64,000 nt of DNA from Thioalkalivibrio sp. (GCA_007116035.1 SKJG01000076.1:1-64000); one strand, 5' to 3'. Positions 19,539 through 29,929 are shown, counted from the stretch's first letter. Made by a program: numbers and translations. Notes: generated by a model from the letters alone, not told the origin.

Positions 19539-22458
19539 TCTCGGGTTGCTCTACACGGTCGGGGTCATTTCCCTGGCGCTGCTGTTCGGCATCGCCTTCG
19601 CTGCCGAACGCTCGCGGACCCTCGGCAGTCTCGCCGGCAACGCCTGGGTCTACACCCTGTCCCTGGGCGTCTATGCAACGTCGTGGACGTTCTACGGCAA
19701 CCTGGGTTTTCTCGAGACCCACGGGTATCTGTACCTGACCATCTATCTGGGCGTAACCCTGGCCTTCGCTGCGACGCCATGGCTGCTGCGTCCGATCCTG
19801 CGGCTGGCCCGCGAGCATCAGTTGACCTCGCTGGCCGATCTGTTCGCCTTCCGCTACCGCAGCCGCTTGACCGGACCATTGGTGGCCCTGTTCATGCTCG
19901 CCGGCGTCCTCCCCTATATCGCGCTGCAGATCAAGGCGGTGGCCGAATCCGCCGCGGTCCTGACGGCGGACACCCCGCCTCACCTGCTGGCATTGACGTT
20001 CAGCGCCACCATCGCCCTGTTCGCGGTCCTGTTCGGCGCCCGCCACATCTCGCCGCGCGAGAAGCACTCGGGCCTCGTCGTCGCCATCGCCTTCGAGTCG
20101 CTGGTCAAGCTGGTGGCCCTGCTGACCATCGCCGGCATCGGCCTGTTCGCGGTCTTTGGCGGACTGGCCGGCCTGGATGCCTGGCTGGAGCGCCATCCGG
20201 AGGCGGTCACCGCGCTGTACTCGCCCGTACTCGAAGGAGGCTGGTTCAGCCTGATGGTGCTGGCCTTCGCTGCCGCATTCCTGCTGCCCCGGCAATTCCA
20301 CATGCTGTTCACGGAGAACATCAACCCGAGGGCCCTGACCCAGGCCGCCTGGGGGTTTCCACTCTTCCTGCTACTGCTCAACCTGCCGATGCCCGTGCTG
20401 TACTGGGCCGGGCAAGCCGCCAACCTGACCCAGGACACGAATTACTTCGCCTTGGGATTGGCCGCCTGGCTCGAATCGCCGACGTTGGCCCTGCTGGTCT
20501 TCATCGGCGGGCTCTCCGCCGCCAGCGCAATGATGATCGTGACCACGCTGGCCCTGGCCAACATGGGCATGAACTACCTGTCGCTGCCGGCCCGGGTGCG
20601 TGAACGCAGGACATTGTCGGCCAACCTCTACCGAAACCTGCTGTGGGGCCGGCGCATGTGGATCGTCCTGATCATCGCGCTGGGCTACGGCTTCTACGGG
20701 CTCCTGCAGGTCGTCGAAGGGCTGGCCCAACTGGGCCTGATCTCCTTCGCCGCGGTCACCCAGTTCCTCCCCGGGCTGGTCGGCCTGCTGCTGTGGCCGC
20801 GCGCGACCCGGGTCGGGTTCCTGTTGGGCTTGAGTGCCGGCATCATCGGGTGGTTCTTCAGTCTGGTGGCGCCCCTGCTCGGCAACGCCGGCATCTGGCC
20901 TTCGGCACCCCAACTGCAGCAGACCCTGGGCGCGAGCGGTTTCGATGCGTGGACCTTCGCGTTGACGTTGAGCCTGGGTGCGAACGCCCTGCTGTTCGTT
21001 CTTGGTTCACTGCTGTCGCGCCCGAACCAGGAGGAGATCGAGGCCGGCCAGGCCTGCTGCCCCGGCGGATCCTTTTCTCCCACCGCCGGCCTGCCGCTGG
21101 CGCGCGACATCACCGAGATGGAGGCGGAACTGGGTGCGACGCTAGGCACGATGCCCGCCCGGCACGAGGTACAGCGGGCCCTGGACGATCTGGGGCTGCC
21201 GCGCCACACCCGTTCGCGGCGGGATCTGCAGCGCCTGCGCGAGCGCATCGAGCGCAACCTTTCCGGGTTGCTGGGTCCGGTCCTCGCCCGCATGATCGTG
21301 GACCAGCACCTGCGGCTGGACGCCGCAGGACGCTCCAGCCTCGGCGAGAGCCTTCGCCGCATCGAACAGCAGCTGGAAGACGTCCGGCTGCCGCTGACCG
21401 GCCTGGCCGCCGAACTCGACGCCCTGCGCCGCTTCCATCGGCAGATCCTGCACGAACTGCCGCTGGGCGTGTGCAGCACGACCGCGGGAGGTGAGATCAC
21501 CGGCTGGAACCACGCCCTGCGAGTCCTCACCGGCATTTCTACGGACAGCGCCGTCGGCCAGCTGATCGAGCGACTGGAGCGGCCGTGGGGCGGGCTGCTA
21601 CAGGCCTTCCTCGAGAGCGGGGATCGCCAGATCTACAAGCTGAACCTCGAAACGCGCCATGGCCCGCGACGGCTGAACCTGCACAAGTCCTCCCTCGAGG
21701 TGGTCACGGGCCGCCGCGAGGGCTACGTCATCCTGATCGAGGACGTAACCGCCCGGGTGCAGCTCGAGAGCGAGGTTGCGCACAGTGACCGTCTCGCCTC
21801 GATCGGCCGCTTCGCCGCAGGTGTTGCCCACGAGATCGGAAATCCCCTCGCCGGCATCGCATCGCTGGCACAGACCCTGCCTCTGGAAGACGATCCCAAG
21901 GAGATCCGCGACATTGCCGACGACATCATCGGACAGACGCGCCGCATCAATGCCATCGTGCAATCACTGATCGCCTTCGCACACTCGGATACGCCGCCAC
22001 GCAGCCGGTTCGAGCCAGTCGATCTGAACGACCTGGTCGCCGAGGCCACCCGCCTGACGCGGCTGGCGGGCCGCAAGGACATCCGCTACGACATCTCCGG
22101 GAACGAGGGCCTGTTTCTCCAGGGAGCGCGGCCCAAGCTGCTGCAGGTCTTCATCAATCTCCTGACCAACGCAGAGCAGGCCTCTCCGCCCGGCGCCACT
22201 ATCCACATCCGTGCGCAGCAAACCGGCAGCAGGGTACGGATCGAGATTCGGGACCAGGGTCCGGGGATCCAGGAAACCACGATCGACCGCCTGTTCGAAC
22301 CCTTTTTCACGACCAAACCGGCCGGACAGGGAACAGGCCTGGGGCTGCCGGTGGCCTACAGCATCGTACAGGACCACGGTGGTAGCCTTATGGCGACCAA
22401 TGCACCGGAAGGCGGTGCCCAATTCATCCTGACCTTTCCGCTTGGCGTACCCACATGA
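19528..22458 (+). CDS. CbrA/CrbS-type sensor histidine kinase with SSS transporter domain, PAS, HisKA and HATPase
   Basis: About 13 N-terminal TM helices of SSS type; H-box AAGVAHEIGNPLAGIASLAQTL; N-box NLLTNAEQASPPG; G-box GTGLGLPVAYSIVQDHGG. Confidence 0.92.
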   Translation: MTLSLGLLYTVGVISLALLFGIAFAAERSRTLGSLAGNAWVYTLSLGVYATSWTFYGNLGFLETHGYLYLTIYLGVTLAFAATPWLLRPILRLAREHQLTSLADLFAFRYRSRLTGPLVALFMLAGVLPYIALQIKAVAESAAVLTADTPPHLLALTFSATIALFAVLFGARHISPREKHSGLVVAIAFESLVKLVALLTIAGIGLFAVFGGLAGLDAWLERHPEAVTALYSPVLEGGWFSLMVLAFAAAFLLPRQFHMLFTENINPRALTQAAWGFPLFLLLLNLPMPVLYWAGQAANLTQDTNYFALGLAAWLESPTLALLVFIGGLSAASAMMIVTTLALANMGMNYLSLPARVRERRTLSANLYRNLLWGRRMWIVLIIALGYGFYGLLQVVEGLAQLGLISFAAVTQFLPGLVGLLLWPRATRVGFLLGLSAGIIGWFFSLVAPLLGNAGIWPSAPQLQQTLGASGFDAWTFALTLSLGANALLFVLGSLLSRPNQEEIEAGQACCPGGSFSPTAGLPLARDITEMEAELGATLGTMPARHEVQRALDDLGLPRHTRSRRDLQRLRERIERNLSGLLGPVLARMIVDQHLRLDAAGRSSLGESLRRIEQQLEDVRLPLTGLAAELDALRRFHRQILHELPLGVCSTTAGGEITGWNHALRVLTGISTDSAVGQLIERLERPWGGLLQAFLESGDRQIYKLNLETRHGPRRLNLHKSSLEVVTGRREGYVILIEDVTARVQLESEVAHSDRLASIGRFAAGVAHEIGNPLAGIASLAQTLPLEDDPKEIRDIADDIIGQTRRINAIVQSLIAFAHSDTPPRSRFEPVDLNDLVAEATRLTRLAGRKDIRYDISGNEGLFLQGARPKLLQVFINLLTNAEQASPPGATIHIRAQQTGSRVRIEIRDQGPGIQETTIDRLFEPFFTTKPAGQGTGLGLPVAYSIVQDHGGSLMATNAPEGGAQFILTFPLGVPT

Positions 22459-23762
22459 CACGCATTCTTCTGGTCGACGACGAGGCCACCATCCGCCGTG
22501 GCGTGCGGCGCTTCCTGGAACACCAGGGATTCGACGTGACCCTGGCCGAGGACCTCGCTGGTGCGCGCAGGCAGGCCTCAAACGGGGACTTCGACCTTTT
22601 GCTGGCCGACCTGCGTCTCCCCGATGGCGAGGGCACCACCCTGATCGGGGAGTACCCGCGGCTGCCCACGGTGATCATGACCAGCTATGCCTCCGTGCCC
22701 TCCGCAGTCGAGGCGATGAAATCGGGCGCGATCGACTACATCGCCAAGCCCTTCGACCATGATGCCCTGCTCCTGACTTTGCGTGCCGCCCTGCGCAGTA
22801 GCGGCCACGGCAAAGAGCAGACCGTAGCCACCTCCGATTCCTCGGAGGACTGCGGCCTGATTGGCCAGGATCCCGGCATCGTGACCCTCCGGCACCAGAT
22901 CCGGAGGGTCGCAACGGCGAACTCCACCGTGCTGATCCGGGGCGAGTCGGGCACCGGCAAGGAGGTCGCCGCGCGCGCGATCCACACGCTGAGCCCACGC
23001 GCCGGCCAGCCCTTCGTCCCGGTGAACTGCGCCTCGATCCCCGAGGGACTCGTGGAAGCCGAGCTGTTCGGGCATGCCCAGGGCGCCTATACAGGGGCGG
23101 TCAAGGCGCGCGCAGGCCTGGTTGAGGCTGCTCATCGGGGCGTGCTGTTCCTGGACGAGATCGGCGAGCTGGCACCCGCGGCACAGGCCCGTCTGCTGCG
23201 TGTCCTGCAGGAGGGAGAGATCCGGCCGGTCGGGGCGAACCAGGCGCGGCGCGTCGATGTGCGGCTCCTCGCCGCGACGCATCGGGACCTGGAGGCGATG
23301 ATCGAAGCGGGGGAATTCCGGGCCGATCTCTATTACCGCCTCCGCGTCCTGGAGATCCGGATCCCTCCACTGCGGGAACGCATGGAGGATCTGACCCTGC
23401 TCGCAAGCCACTTCCTGCGCGAACTCGAGTCGCGCTTCGACAAGCACGACGTCGTGCTGAGCGACGAGACCGTTGCCCGGATGATGCATTACTCGTGGCC
23501 GGGTAACGTGCGCGAACTGGAGAACGCCCTGGAACGAGCCGTGGTCCTGTCGGAAGGCAGCCGTATCGATTGGGAACACCTGGGGCTCGCCACTTCGGCA
23601 AAGGAGCCGCGGGGACAGCCGGGCAGCCTGAGCGACTACTTCCGACGCTTCGTGCTCGAGAATCAGGGCCGCATGAACGAGACCCAACTCGCCCAAGCCC
23701 TGGGCATCAGCCGCAAGACCCTCTGGGAGCGGCGACAACGCGAGAACCTGCCGCGGACTTGA
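22455..23762 (+). CDS. Sigma-54-dependent NtrC-family response regulator (CbrB-like)
   Basis: Receiver ILLVDDEATIRRG..LLLADLRLPDG..VIMTSYA; AAA+ GESGTGKE; sigma-54 contact loop GAYTGA; C-term Fis-type HTH LAQALGISRKTLWERRQR. Confidence 0.93.
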   Translation: MTRILLVDDEATIRRGVRRFLEHQGFDVTLAEDLAGARRQASNGDFDLLLADLRLPDGEGTTLIGEYPRLPTVIMTSYASVPSAVEAMKSGAIDYIAKPFDHDALLLTLRAALRSSGHGKEQTVATSDSSEDCGLIGQDPGIVTLRHQIRRVATANSTVLIRGESGTGKEVAARAIHTLSPRAGQPFVPVNCASIPEGLVEAELFGHAQGAYTGAVKARAGLVEAAHRGVLFLDEIGELAPAAQARLLRVLQEGEIRPVGANQARRVDVRLLAATHRDLEAMIEAGEFRADLYYRLRVLEIRIPPLRERMEDLTLLASHFLRELESRFDKHDVVLSDETVARMMHYSWPGNVRELENALERAVVLSEGSRIDWEHLGLATSAKEPRGQPGSLSDYFRRFVLENQGRMNETQLAQALGISRKTLWERRQRENLPRT

Positions 23763-23820
23763 CCATCGGCGGTGATCGCGAGGCCACGGCTTCGCCGTCA
23801 CCGACTACCTGTGAAACGCT

Positions 23821-23860
23821 GCGTTACGTTCCGTAACGCCGGCGTGTTACCGACAGTAAC
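23821..23860. promoter_or_regulatory. Two GTTAC-N5-GTAAC palindromes, candidate upstream activator sites
   Basis: gcGTTACgttccGTAACgc (23821-23839) and gtGTTACcgacaGTAACgt (23844-23862). Confidence 0.6.
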
Positions 23861-23925
23861 GTCGCGGCCCAGCTTGGTACTCGACCCGGCGAGTAACCCA
23901 TTCATTTCCATGGGTAATCCATGCC

Positions 23926-23941
23926 TGGCGCAGGTCTTGCA
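23926..23941 (+). promoter_or_regulatory. Sigma-54 (-24/-12) promoter
   Basis: TGGCGCAGGTCTTGCA matches TGGCAC-N5-TTGCA with GG-N10-GC spacing, 34 bp before the ATG at 23976. Confidence 0.75.
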
Positions 23942-23975
23942 GTAGGAAACGCTCATCCGATTGCACCAGGCACCC

Positions 23976-25853
23976 ATGTCCGACGGGCTCGACACAACCC
24001 GGGAATTCCTCAGCGCCCATGCCCCGTTCGACCGACTCGAGGCGGACGCGCTCGAGTTCCTGTTGCCGCGCCTGGAGACCCGCTTTTATGCCAGCGGCGA
24101 TCGCATCACCGATCCGGACCATGGCCCGGCGCAACGCTTCCACATCATTCGCCAGGGCCGGATTCGTGGTGAGACCCCCAGCGAAGACGAACAGATCTCG
24201 GGCAAGGCCTGGGAACTGATCCCCGGCGAGTCCTTCCCGATCGGGGCGCTGTTGGGGCGCCGGCCGGTGCATACGGTGCATCGCGCACTCGAAGACACGA
24301 TCTGCCTCGAACTCTCGGTCGAAGACTTCGACCGACTGCGTGCCCGTTCCCAGATCTTCAACGACTTCTGCTCGCGACGCCTCGCAAGCCTGCTCGACCG
24401 GGTGCACCAGGGGCTGCTCAGCCAGGGCCTGGGCAATGGGGGCGCCGGCAGCGGGCAACTGAACACGCCACTCGGGGCGCGGATCGCCAGGGAGCCGGTC
24501 ACCTGCGGACCCGACACACCGCTGCGGGAGGCCCTGACCGCGATGCGCGACCAACGGGTCGGCTCCATCGTTGCGGTCGACGGAGAACAGCGGCCGGTGG
24601 GCATCTTCACCATGACTGACCTGCTCGGCCGCGTCGCCCTGCAGGAGGTTGACCTCGATACCCCGCTACAGCGAGTGATGACGCCTGATCCGATTGCGCT
24701 TCCAGACTCCGCGCTGGGATTCGAGGGCATCGAGAGCATGGCCGAACACGGCATGAAGCACCTTTGCGTGGTCGCCGACGGGCGCCTGGTGGGCGTGCTT
24801 GGCGAGCGCGATCTGCTGACCTCGAATCCGTTGACGCTGGACCGCATGGTGCGGGGCATCCTGCGCGCTGAAGCGGTCGGCACCATCGCCGACCACCTCC
24901 GCGAGGTCCCGCGCATGATCGGCGCCGTGATCAGCCAGGGGGCGGAAGCCGACCAGATCCTGCGCCTGATCACCCGCATCAACGATCACGCGACCCGCCG
25001 GGTGCTGGTCCTGATGCGCCGGCAACACGATATCGACGGTATCGATTTCACCTGGCTCGCCTTCGGTTCCCAGGCGCGCGAAGAACAGGCCCTGCGCACG
25101 GACCAGGACAACGGCATCCTGTTTCAGTGCGAGAAGGGGCAGGAGGACGCGACCCGCGAGCGCCTGCTGCCCTTCGCCCAGGATGTGAACAAGGCACTCG
25201 ATGAATGCGGCTTCGACTTGTGCCCCGGAAACATCATGGCCGGCAATCCGGAGTGCTGCCTGAGCGGCCCGGAATGGAACCGGCGCTTCAGCCGCTGGAT
25301 CGACCAGGGCACGCCGGAGCACCTGCTGAAAAGTTCGATCTTCTTCGACATAAGAACCATCGACGGCGATGCCGACCCGGTGGAGTCCCTGCGTTCGCAG
25401 ATGCTGCGCAAAACGGCCTTCAACAGCCGCTTCCGCCGCCAGATGGCCGCCAACCAGATGAGCATCCGCCCGCCACTGGGCCTGTTCGGCGAGATCCGCA
25501 GCGGTGCCGACGGCATCAATATCAAGCTCCAGGGGCTCACGCCCTTCGTCGACGGCGCCCGGGTCATGGCGTTGGCGGCCGAGTTGCCCGCCACCCGCTC
25601 TCACGAGCGGCTGGACCAGGCCGTAGCCAGCGAGGTACTGCGTGAAAACGATGCCCGCGACTATCACGCCGCCCTGCGCTACCTGCAGATGCTGCGCCTG
25701 CGTACGCAGCAGCGCGCGCTGGACGCAGGGCGCGAGGACAGCAACCGAATCCGACCGGAGGAACTCGGCACTCTTGAGGCGCGCGTGCTCAAGGAGGCCT
25801 TCCGGCAGGCCCGCAAGCTGCAGGGGCAGCTTGCGGTTCAGTACCAGCTCTGA
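23976..25853 (+). CDS. Cyclic-nucleotide-binding-like / CBS / DUF294 putative nucleotidyltransferase (first copy)
   Basis: cNMP-like N-term, tandem CBS, FGSQAREEQALRTDQDNGILF nucleotidyltransferase motif. Confidence 0.9.
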   Translation: MSDGLDTTREFLSAHAPFDRLEADALEFLLPRLETRFYASGDRITDPDHGPAQRFHIIRQGRIRGETPSEDEQISGKAWELIPGESFPIGALLGRRPVHTVHRALEDTICLELSVEDFDRLRARSQIFNDFCSRRLASLLDRVHQGLLSQGLGNGGAGSGQLNTPLGARIAREPVTCGPDTPLREALTAMRDQRVGSIVAVDGEQRPVGIFTMTDLLGRVALQEVDLDTPLQRVMTPDPIALPDSALGFEGIESMAEHGMKHLCVVADGRLVGVLGERDLLTSNPLTLDRMVRGILRAEAVGTIADHLREVPRMIGAVISQGAEADQILRLITRINDHATRRVLVLMRRQHDIDGIDFTWLAFGSQAREEQALRTDQDNGILFQCEKGQEDATRERLLPFAQDVNKALDECGFDLCPGNIMAGNPECCLSGPEWNRRFSRWIDQGTPEHLLKSSIFFDIRTIDGDADPVESLRSQMLRKTAFNSRFRRQMAANQMSIRPPLGLFGEIRSGADGINIKLQGLTPFVDGARVMALAAELPATRSHERLDQAVASEVLRENDARDYHAALRYLQMLRLRTQQRALDAGREDSNRIRPEELGTLEARVLKEAFRQARKLQGQLAVQYQL

Positions 25854-25902
25854 CCATGTGTCGGAGGAGACCTTTCACACCAAGACCTAAGGAGAAATTC
25901 CC

Positions 25903-26163
25903 ATGACACAAGAGGAAAGCAGAGCCGCCTACTGGCGCGCGAATCTGCGGCTGCTCGCCATACTGCTGACGATCTGGTTCGTCGTGTCCTTCGGGTTCGG
26001 CATCCTATTGTCACAGCAGCTGAACGCCTTCAGCCTGGGCGGCTACCCGCTGGGCTTCTGGTTCGCGCAACAGGGTTCGATCTACACCTTCATCATCCTG
26101 ATCTTTTTCTACGCCTGGCGCATGAACGTGCTGGACCGTAAGTTCGACGTGCACGAGGAGTAA
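25903..26163 (+). CDS. DUF4212 small subunit of a sodium:solute symporter
   Basis: AYWRANLRLLAILLTIWFVVSFGFGILLSQQLNAFSLGGYPLGFWFAQQGSIYTFIILIFFYAWRMNVLDRKFDVHEE. Confidence 0.92.
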   Translation: MTQEESRAAYWRANLRLLAILLTIWFVVSFGFGILLSQQLNAFSLGGYPLGFWFAQQGSIYTFIILIFFYAWRMNVLDRKFDVHEE

Positions 26164-26169
26164 GAAAAA

Positions 26170-27942
26170 ATGGATCTCAAGACTCTAAGCTTCATCGTCG
26201 TCGGTGCGACCTTCGCCATCTACATCGCCATCGCGATCTGGGCCAAGGCCAGCACCACCTCCGAGTTCTACGTCGCCGGCAAGGGCATTCATCCGACACT
26301 GAACGGCATGGCGACCGCGGCCGACTGGATGTCGGCGGCCAGCTTCATCTCCATGGCGGGCCTGATCGCCTTCCTCGGCTTCACCGGTGGCGCCTACCTG
26401 ATGGGCTGGACCGGTGGCTACGTGTTGATGGCGCTGCTGCTCGCCCCCTACCTGCGCAAGTTCGGGAAGTTCACGGTGCCCGAGTTCATCGGTGACCGCT
26501 TCTACTCGAAAACCGCGCGCATCGTCGCGGTGATCAGCCTGCTGGTCATGTCCATCACCTATGTGATCGGGCAGATGCGCGGGGTCGGGATCGCCTTCTC
26601 CAACATCCTCGAGGTGGAACTGGCGACCGGCCTGTACGCGGGCATGGCGGTGGTCTTCATCTACGCCGTGTTCGGCGGGATGAAGGGCATCACCTACACC
26701 CAGATCGCGCAGTACGTGATCATGATCTTCGCCTACACGGTGCCTGCGGTGTTCATCGCCATCCAGTTGACCGGGCATCCGTTCCCGCAGATCGGCCTCG
26801 GCGGGACCCTGGCGGGCGAGGATACCTACCTGCTCGACGCTCTGGACAAGACGCTGATGGATCTTGGCTTCGCGGCCTATACGTCGGTTGCCGGCATGAC
26901 CATGCTGAACATGTTCCTGCTGACCCTGGCACTGATGATCGGCACCGCGGGTCTGCCGCACGTGATCATCCGCTTCTTCACCGTGCCGCGAGTCCGTGAC
27001 GCCCGCAAGTCCGCTGGCTGGGCGCTGGTGTTCATCGGCATCCTGTACACGACCGCGCCCGCCGTTGGAGCGATGGCCATGTACAACTTCATCAACACGG
27101 TCCAGCCCGGACCGGTCGGCGACCCCCAGGGCAACGTGATCATCGAGGAGCGACCCGACTGGATGCTGCGCTGGGAGCGGACCGGTCTGCTGCAGTGGGA
27201 AGACAAGAACGATGACGGCCGCCTGCAGTACTACAACGAGCGCAACACCGAGTTCGCCGAGATGGCGCGCGAGGAGTATGGCTGGGAAGGCAGCGAGTTC
27301 ACCCGGATCGACCGTGACATCATGGTGCTCGCCAACCCACAGATTGCAGGTCTGCCCAACTGGGTGATCGCGCTGGTCGCGGCGGGAGGTATCGCTGCGG
27401 CATTGTCGACAGCGGCCGGGTTGCTGCTGGCGATTTCGTCATCGATATCCCATGACCTGCTCAAGGGCGTGTTCATGCCGAGGATATCGGAGAAACGCGA
27501 GCTGATGGCCGGACGCATAGCGATGGGGGCCGCGATCCTGTTCGCGGGCTACCTTGGACTGAATCCACCCGGCTTCGCGGCCGAGGTGGTGGCGTTGGCA
27601 TTCGGTCTGGCTGCGGCCAGCCTGTTCCCGACCCTGATGATGGGCATTTTCTTCAAGCACATCAATCGTGAAGGCGCCATCGTCGGTATGCTCGTCGGCC
27701 TCGCCAGCACCCTGCTGTACATCTTCCTGTTCAAGGGCTGGTTCTTCTTCCCGGGCACGAACGTGTTCCCGGATACGGCTGACTACTGGCTGTTCGGCAT
27801 CAACCCGACCGGCTTCGGCGTGATCGGCGCGATCCTGAACTTCGCTGCCGCCTATGCGGTATCCAGCATCACCAAGGCCCCACCCGAGCACATCCAGAAG
27901 CTCGTGGAAGAGGTCCGTGTGCCGCGCGTGGGTACGAGTTAA
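26170..27942 (+). CDS. Sodium:solute symporter family protein (VC_2705 subfamily; acetate-type)
   Basis: Multi-TM SSS protein MDLKTLSFIVVGATFAIYIAIAIWAKASTTSEFYVAGKGIHPTLNGMATAADWMSAASFISMAGLIAFLGFTGG... Confidence 0.93.
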   Translation: MDLKTLSFIVVGATFAIYIAIAIWAKASTTSEFYVAGKGIHPTLNGMATAADWMSAASFISMAGLIAFLGFTGGAYLMGWTGGYVLMALLLAPYLRKFGKFTVPEFIGDRFYSKTARIVAVISLLVMSITYVIGQMRGVGIAFSNILEVELATGLYAGMAVVFIYAVFGGMKGITYTQIAQYVIMIFAYTVPAVFIAIQLTGHPFPQIGLGGTLAGEDTYLLDALDKTLMDLGFAAYTSVAGMTMLNMFLLTLALMIGTAGLPHVIIRFFTVPRVRDARKSAGWALVFIGILYTTAPAVGAMAMYNFINTVQPGPVGDPQGNVIIEERPDWMLRWERTGLLQWEDKNDDGRLQYYNERNTEFAEMAREEYGWEGSEFTRIDRDIMVLANPQIAGLPNWVIALVAAGGIAAALSTAAGLLLAISSSISHDLLKGVFMPRISEKRELMAGRIAMGAAILFAGYLGLNPPGFAAEVVALAFGLAAASLFPTLMMGIFFKHINREGAIVGMLVGLASTLLYIFLFKGWFFFPGTNVFPDTADYWLFGINPTGFGVIGAILNFAAAYAVSSITKAPPEHIQKLVEEVRVPRVGTS

Positions 27943-27959
27943 GCAACCCGCCCGCCTTC

Positions 27960-27990
27960 AGGCCCGCCGCAAGGCGGGCCTGATTCTTTT
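27960..27990 (+). terminator. Rho-independent terminator after symporter gene
   Basis: aggcccgcc-gcaa-ggcgggcct followed by gattctttt. Confidence 0.85.
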
Positions 27991-27996
27991 CGGATC

Positions 27997-28047
27997 GAAC
28001 CGCTAGTGCAGTGCAGCTAGTGCAGTGCAGCGTTGCGCTAGCGGTTC
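27997..28047. repeat. 14-bp tandem repeat (CTAGTGCAGTGCAG x2, 28003-28030) within a 10-bp inverted repeat
   Basis: gaaccgctag (27997-28006) ... ctagcggttc (28038-28047). Confidence 0.7.
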
Positions 28048-28069
28048 CATCTGGGGTAATGAATCAGGA

Positions 28070-29929
28070 ATGGATGCGGAACTGCAGGAGATCCGGGAAT
28101 TTCTCGCCGCAAGCCCTGACTTCGCGGTCTTGCCAGAGACGGCGTTGGACCGCCTCCCCAAGCAACTGATCGTGCGCTATCTGCGCCGGGGCAGCAGCTT
28201 TCCGCCGGTGGGCACGGAAGCCGGGGACCTCTGGCTCGTTCGCGCGGGCGCGGTGGACCTGCGGGACAGCCACGACGAACTGCTCGACAAGCTGGGCGAG
28301 GGTGACGTCTACGCGAACCCGGCGAATGGAGATCCGGTCACGCCGGTGATCGGGCGTGTGGTCGAGGACGCCCTCTTCTACCTGCTGCCCGCAAGGGACT
28401 CCGAGGAATTGCGGCGGCAACACCCAGAATTCGCGGAGCGCTTTGACCGCGCCAGCAGCCGCCCCAAGGAGAAGGCCCTCGCCGCACTGCAGGGCGCCGG
28501 CAGTCAGGGCGACAGCGTGCTAACCGTCTCGGTCGGCGAACTGATCACGCGCGCCCCCGAGTCCACCTCCCCTGACGCGAACATCCAGTCCGCCGCGCAG
28601 CACATGAGTGAACAGAATGTCTCCGCCCTGTTGGTGATGGCCGAAGACGAGCTGGTCGGGATCGTCACCGACCACGACCTGCGCAAGCGCTGCCTGGCGA
28701 CCGGACGATCACGCAAGGAGCCCGTGGGCAACATCATGAGCAGCCGGCTGCAGACGGTGACCCCGGAGACGCCGGCCTTCGAGGCGCTGCTGCTCATGTC
28801 CCGCCAGGACATCCATCACCTGCCGGTGCTGGCCGGAAAGCGTCCCGTGGGGCTGATCTCAACCACGGACCTGATCCGGCACCAGGGCACCAATGCCGTC
28901 TACCTGGTGCGGGACATCCGGCGCTGCGAGTCGGTGGCAGCCCTGTCCCGGGTGGCCAAGTCCCTCCCGGAACTGCAGATCCAGCTGGTGCAGTCGGGGG
29001 CCACCGCCTTCCATCTCGGGCAAGCCATCACGGCCGTGATCGACGCTCTGACCCGGCGCCTGCTGAAACTGGCCGAGGCCGAACTGGGCCCACCGCCGGT
29101 ACCCTACGCCTGGCTCGCCTGCGGCTCGCAGGGGCGTCGCGAGCAGACCGTGCACACGGATCAGGACAATGCCCTGATCCATGCGGACTCCGACCAGAAA
29201 GGTATCGACGCCTATTTCGTCCGTCTCGCCAACTTCGTGACGGACGGGCTCGACCGCTGCGGGCTGCCGCATTGCCCCGGCGGGGTGAGTCCGAAGAACA
29301 GCGACTGGCGGCGCAGCGTCAGCGACTGGCGGAACGCATTCGCAAAGGCCACCTACAATCCAGACTTGAAGGGTGCGATGCTTGCCGCGCATTACTTCGA
29401 TCTCCGCGTCGTGCACGGCGACGCCACGCTGTTCGACCCACTGCGCTCCGAGGCCCTCGCAAGCGGGGCACGACGACCCTTCATCAACCAGATGGTCACC
29501 AATGCCCTGCGCCATTCACCACCCCTGGGGTTCTTCCGGCAGCTGGTGCTGGTCCGTAGCGGCGAACAGGCCGACACGCTCGATGTGAAGAAACAGGGCC
29601 TGCTGCTCGTCTCGAGCCTGGCGCAGGTCTACGCACTTCTCGGAAGGCTGACCGGGATGCACACCATGGAACGGCTCCGGGGTGCCGTACAATTGGGTAT
29701 CATCAACCGCGATGCCGGGGCCAACCTCTGCGATGCCTACGAGACACTCGCCACCCTTCGCACCCGACACCAGGTCAACCAGCTGAAGGGCGGCCTGAGC
29801 CCCGACAATCACATTCCCCCGAAATCGCTGTCGGCGCTGGAGCGCGGGCACCTGAAGGACGCCTTTTCGGTCATCGCGACCATGCAGAAAAACCTCCGGG
29901 TGCAACTGGCCGGCACGGGATCGCTGTGA
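28070..29929 (+). CDS. Cyclic-nucleotide-binding-like / CBS / DUF294 putative nucleotidyltransferase (second copy)
   Basis: MDAELQEIREFLAASPDFAVLPE...; two CBS motifs; ACGSQGRREQTVHTDQDNALIH. Confidence 0.9.
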   Translation: MDAELQEIREFLAASPDFAVLPETALDRLPKQLIVRYLRRGSSFPPVGTEAGDLWLVRAGAVDLRDSHDELLDKLGEGDVYANPANGDPVTPVIGRVVEDALFYLLPARDSEELRRQHPEFAERFDRASSRPKEKALAALQGAGSQGDSVLTVSVGELITRAPESTSPDANIQSAAQHMSEQNVSALLVMAEDELVGIVTDHDLRKRCLATGRSRKEPVGNIMSSRLQTVTPETPAFEALLLMSRQDIHHLPVLAGKRPVGLISTTDLIRHQGTNAVYLVRDIRRCESVAALSRVAKSLPELQIQLVQSGATAFHLGQAITAVIDALTRRLLKLAEAELGPPPVPYAWLACGSQGRREQTVHTDQDNALIHADSDQKGIDAYFVRLANFVTDGLDRCGLPHCPGGVSPKNSDWRRSVSDWRNAFAKATYNPDLKGAMLAAHYFDLRVVHGDATLFDPLRSEALASGARRPFINQMVTNALRHSPPLGFFRQLVLVRSGEQADTLDVKKQGLLLVSSLAQVYALLGRLTGMHTMERLRGAVQLGIINRDAGANLCDAYETLATLRTRHQVNQLKGGLSPDNHIPPKSLSALERGHLKDAFSVIATMQKNLRVQLAGTGSL

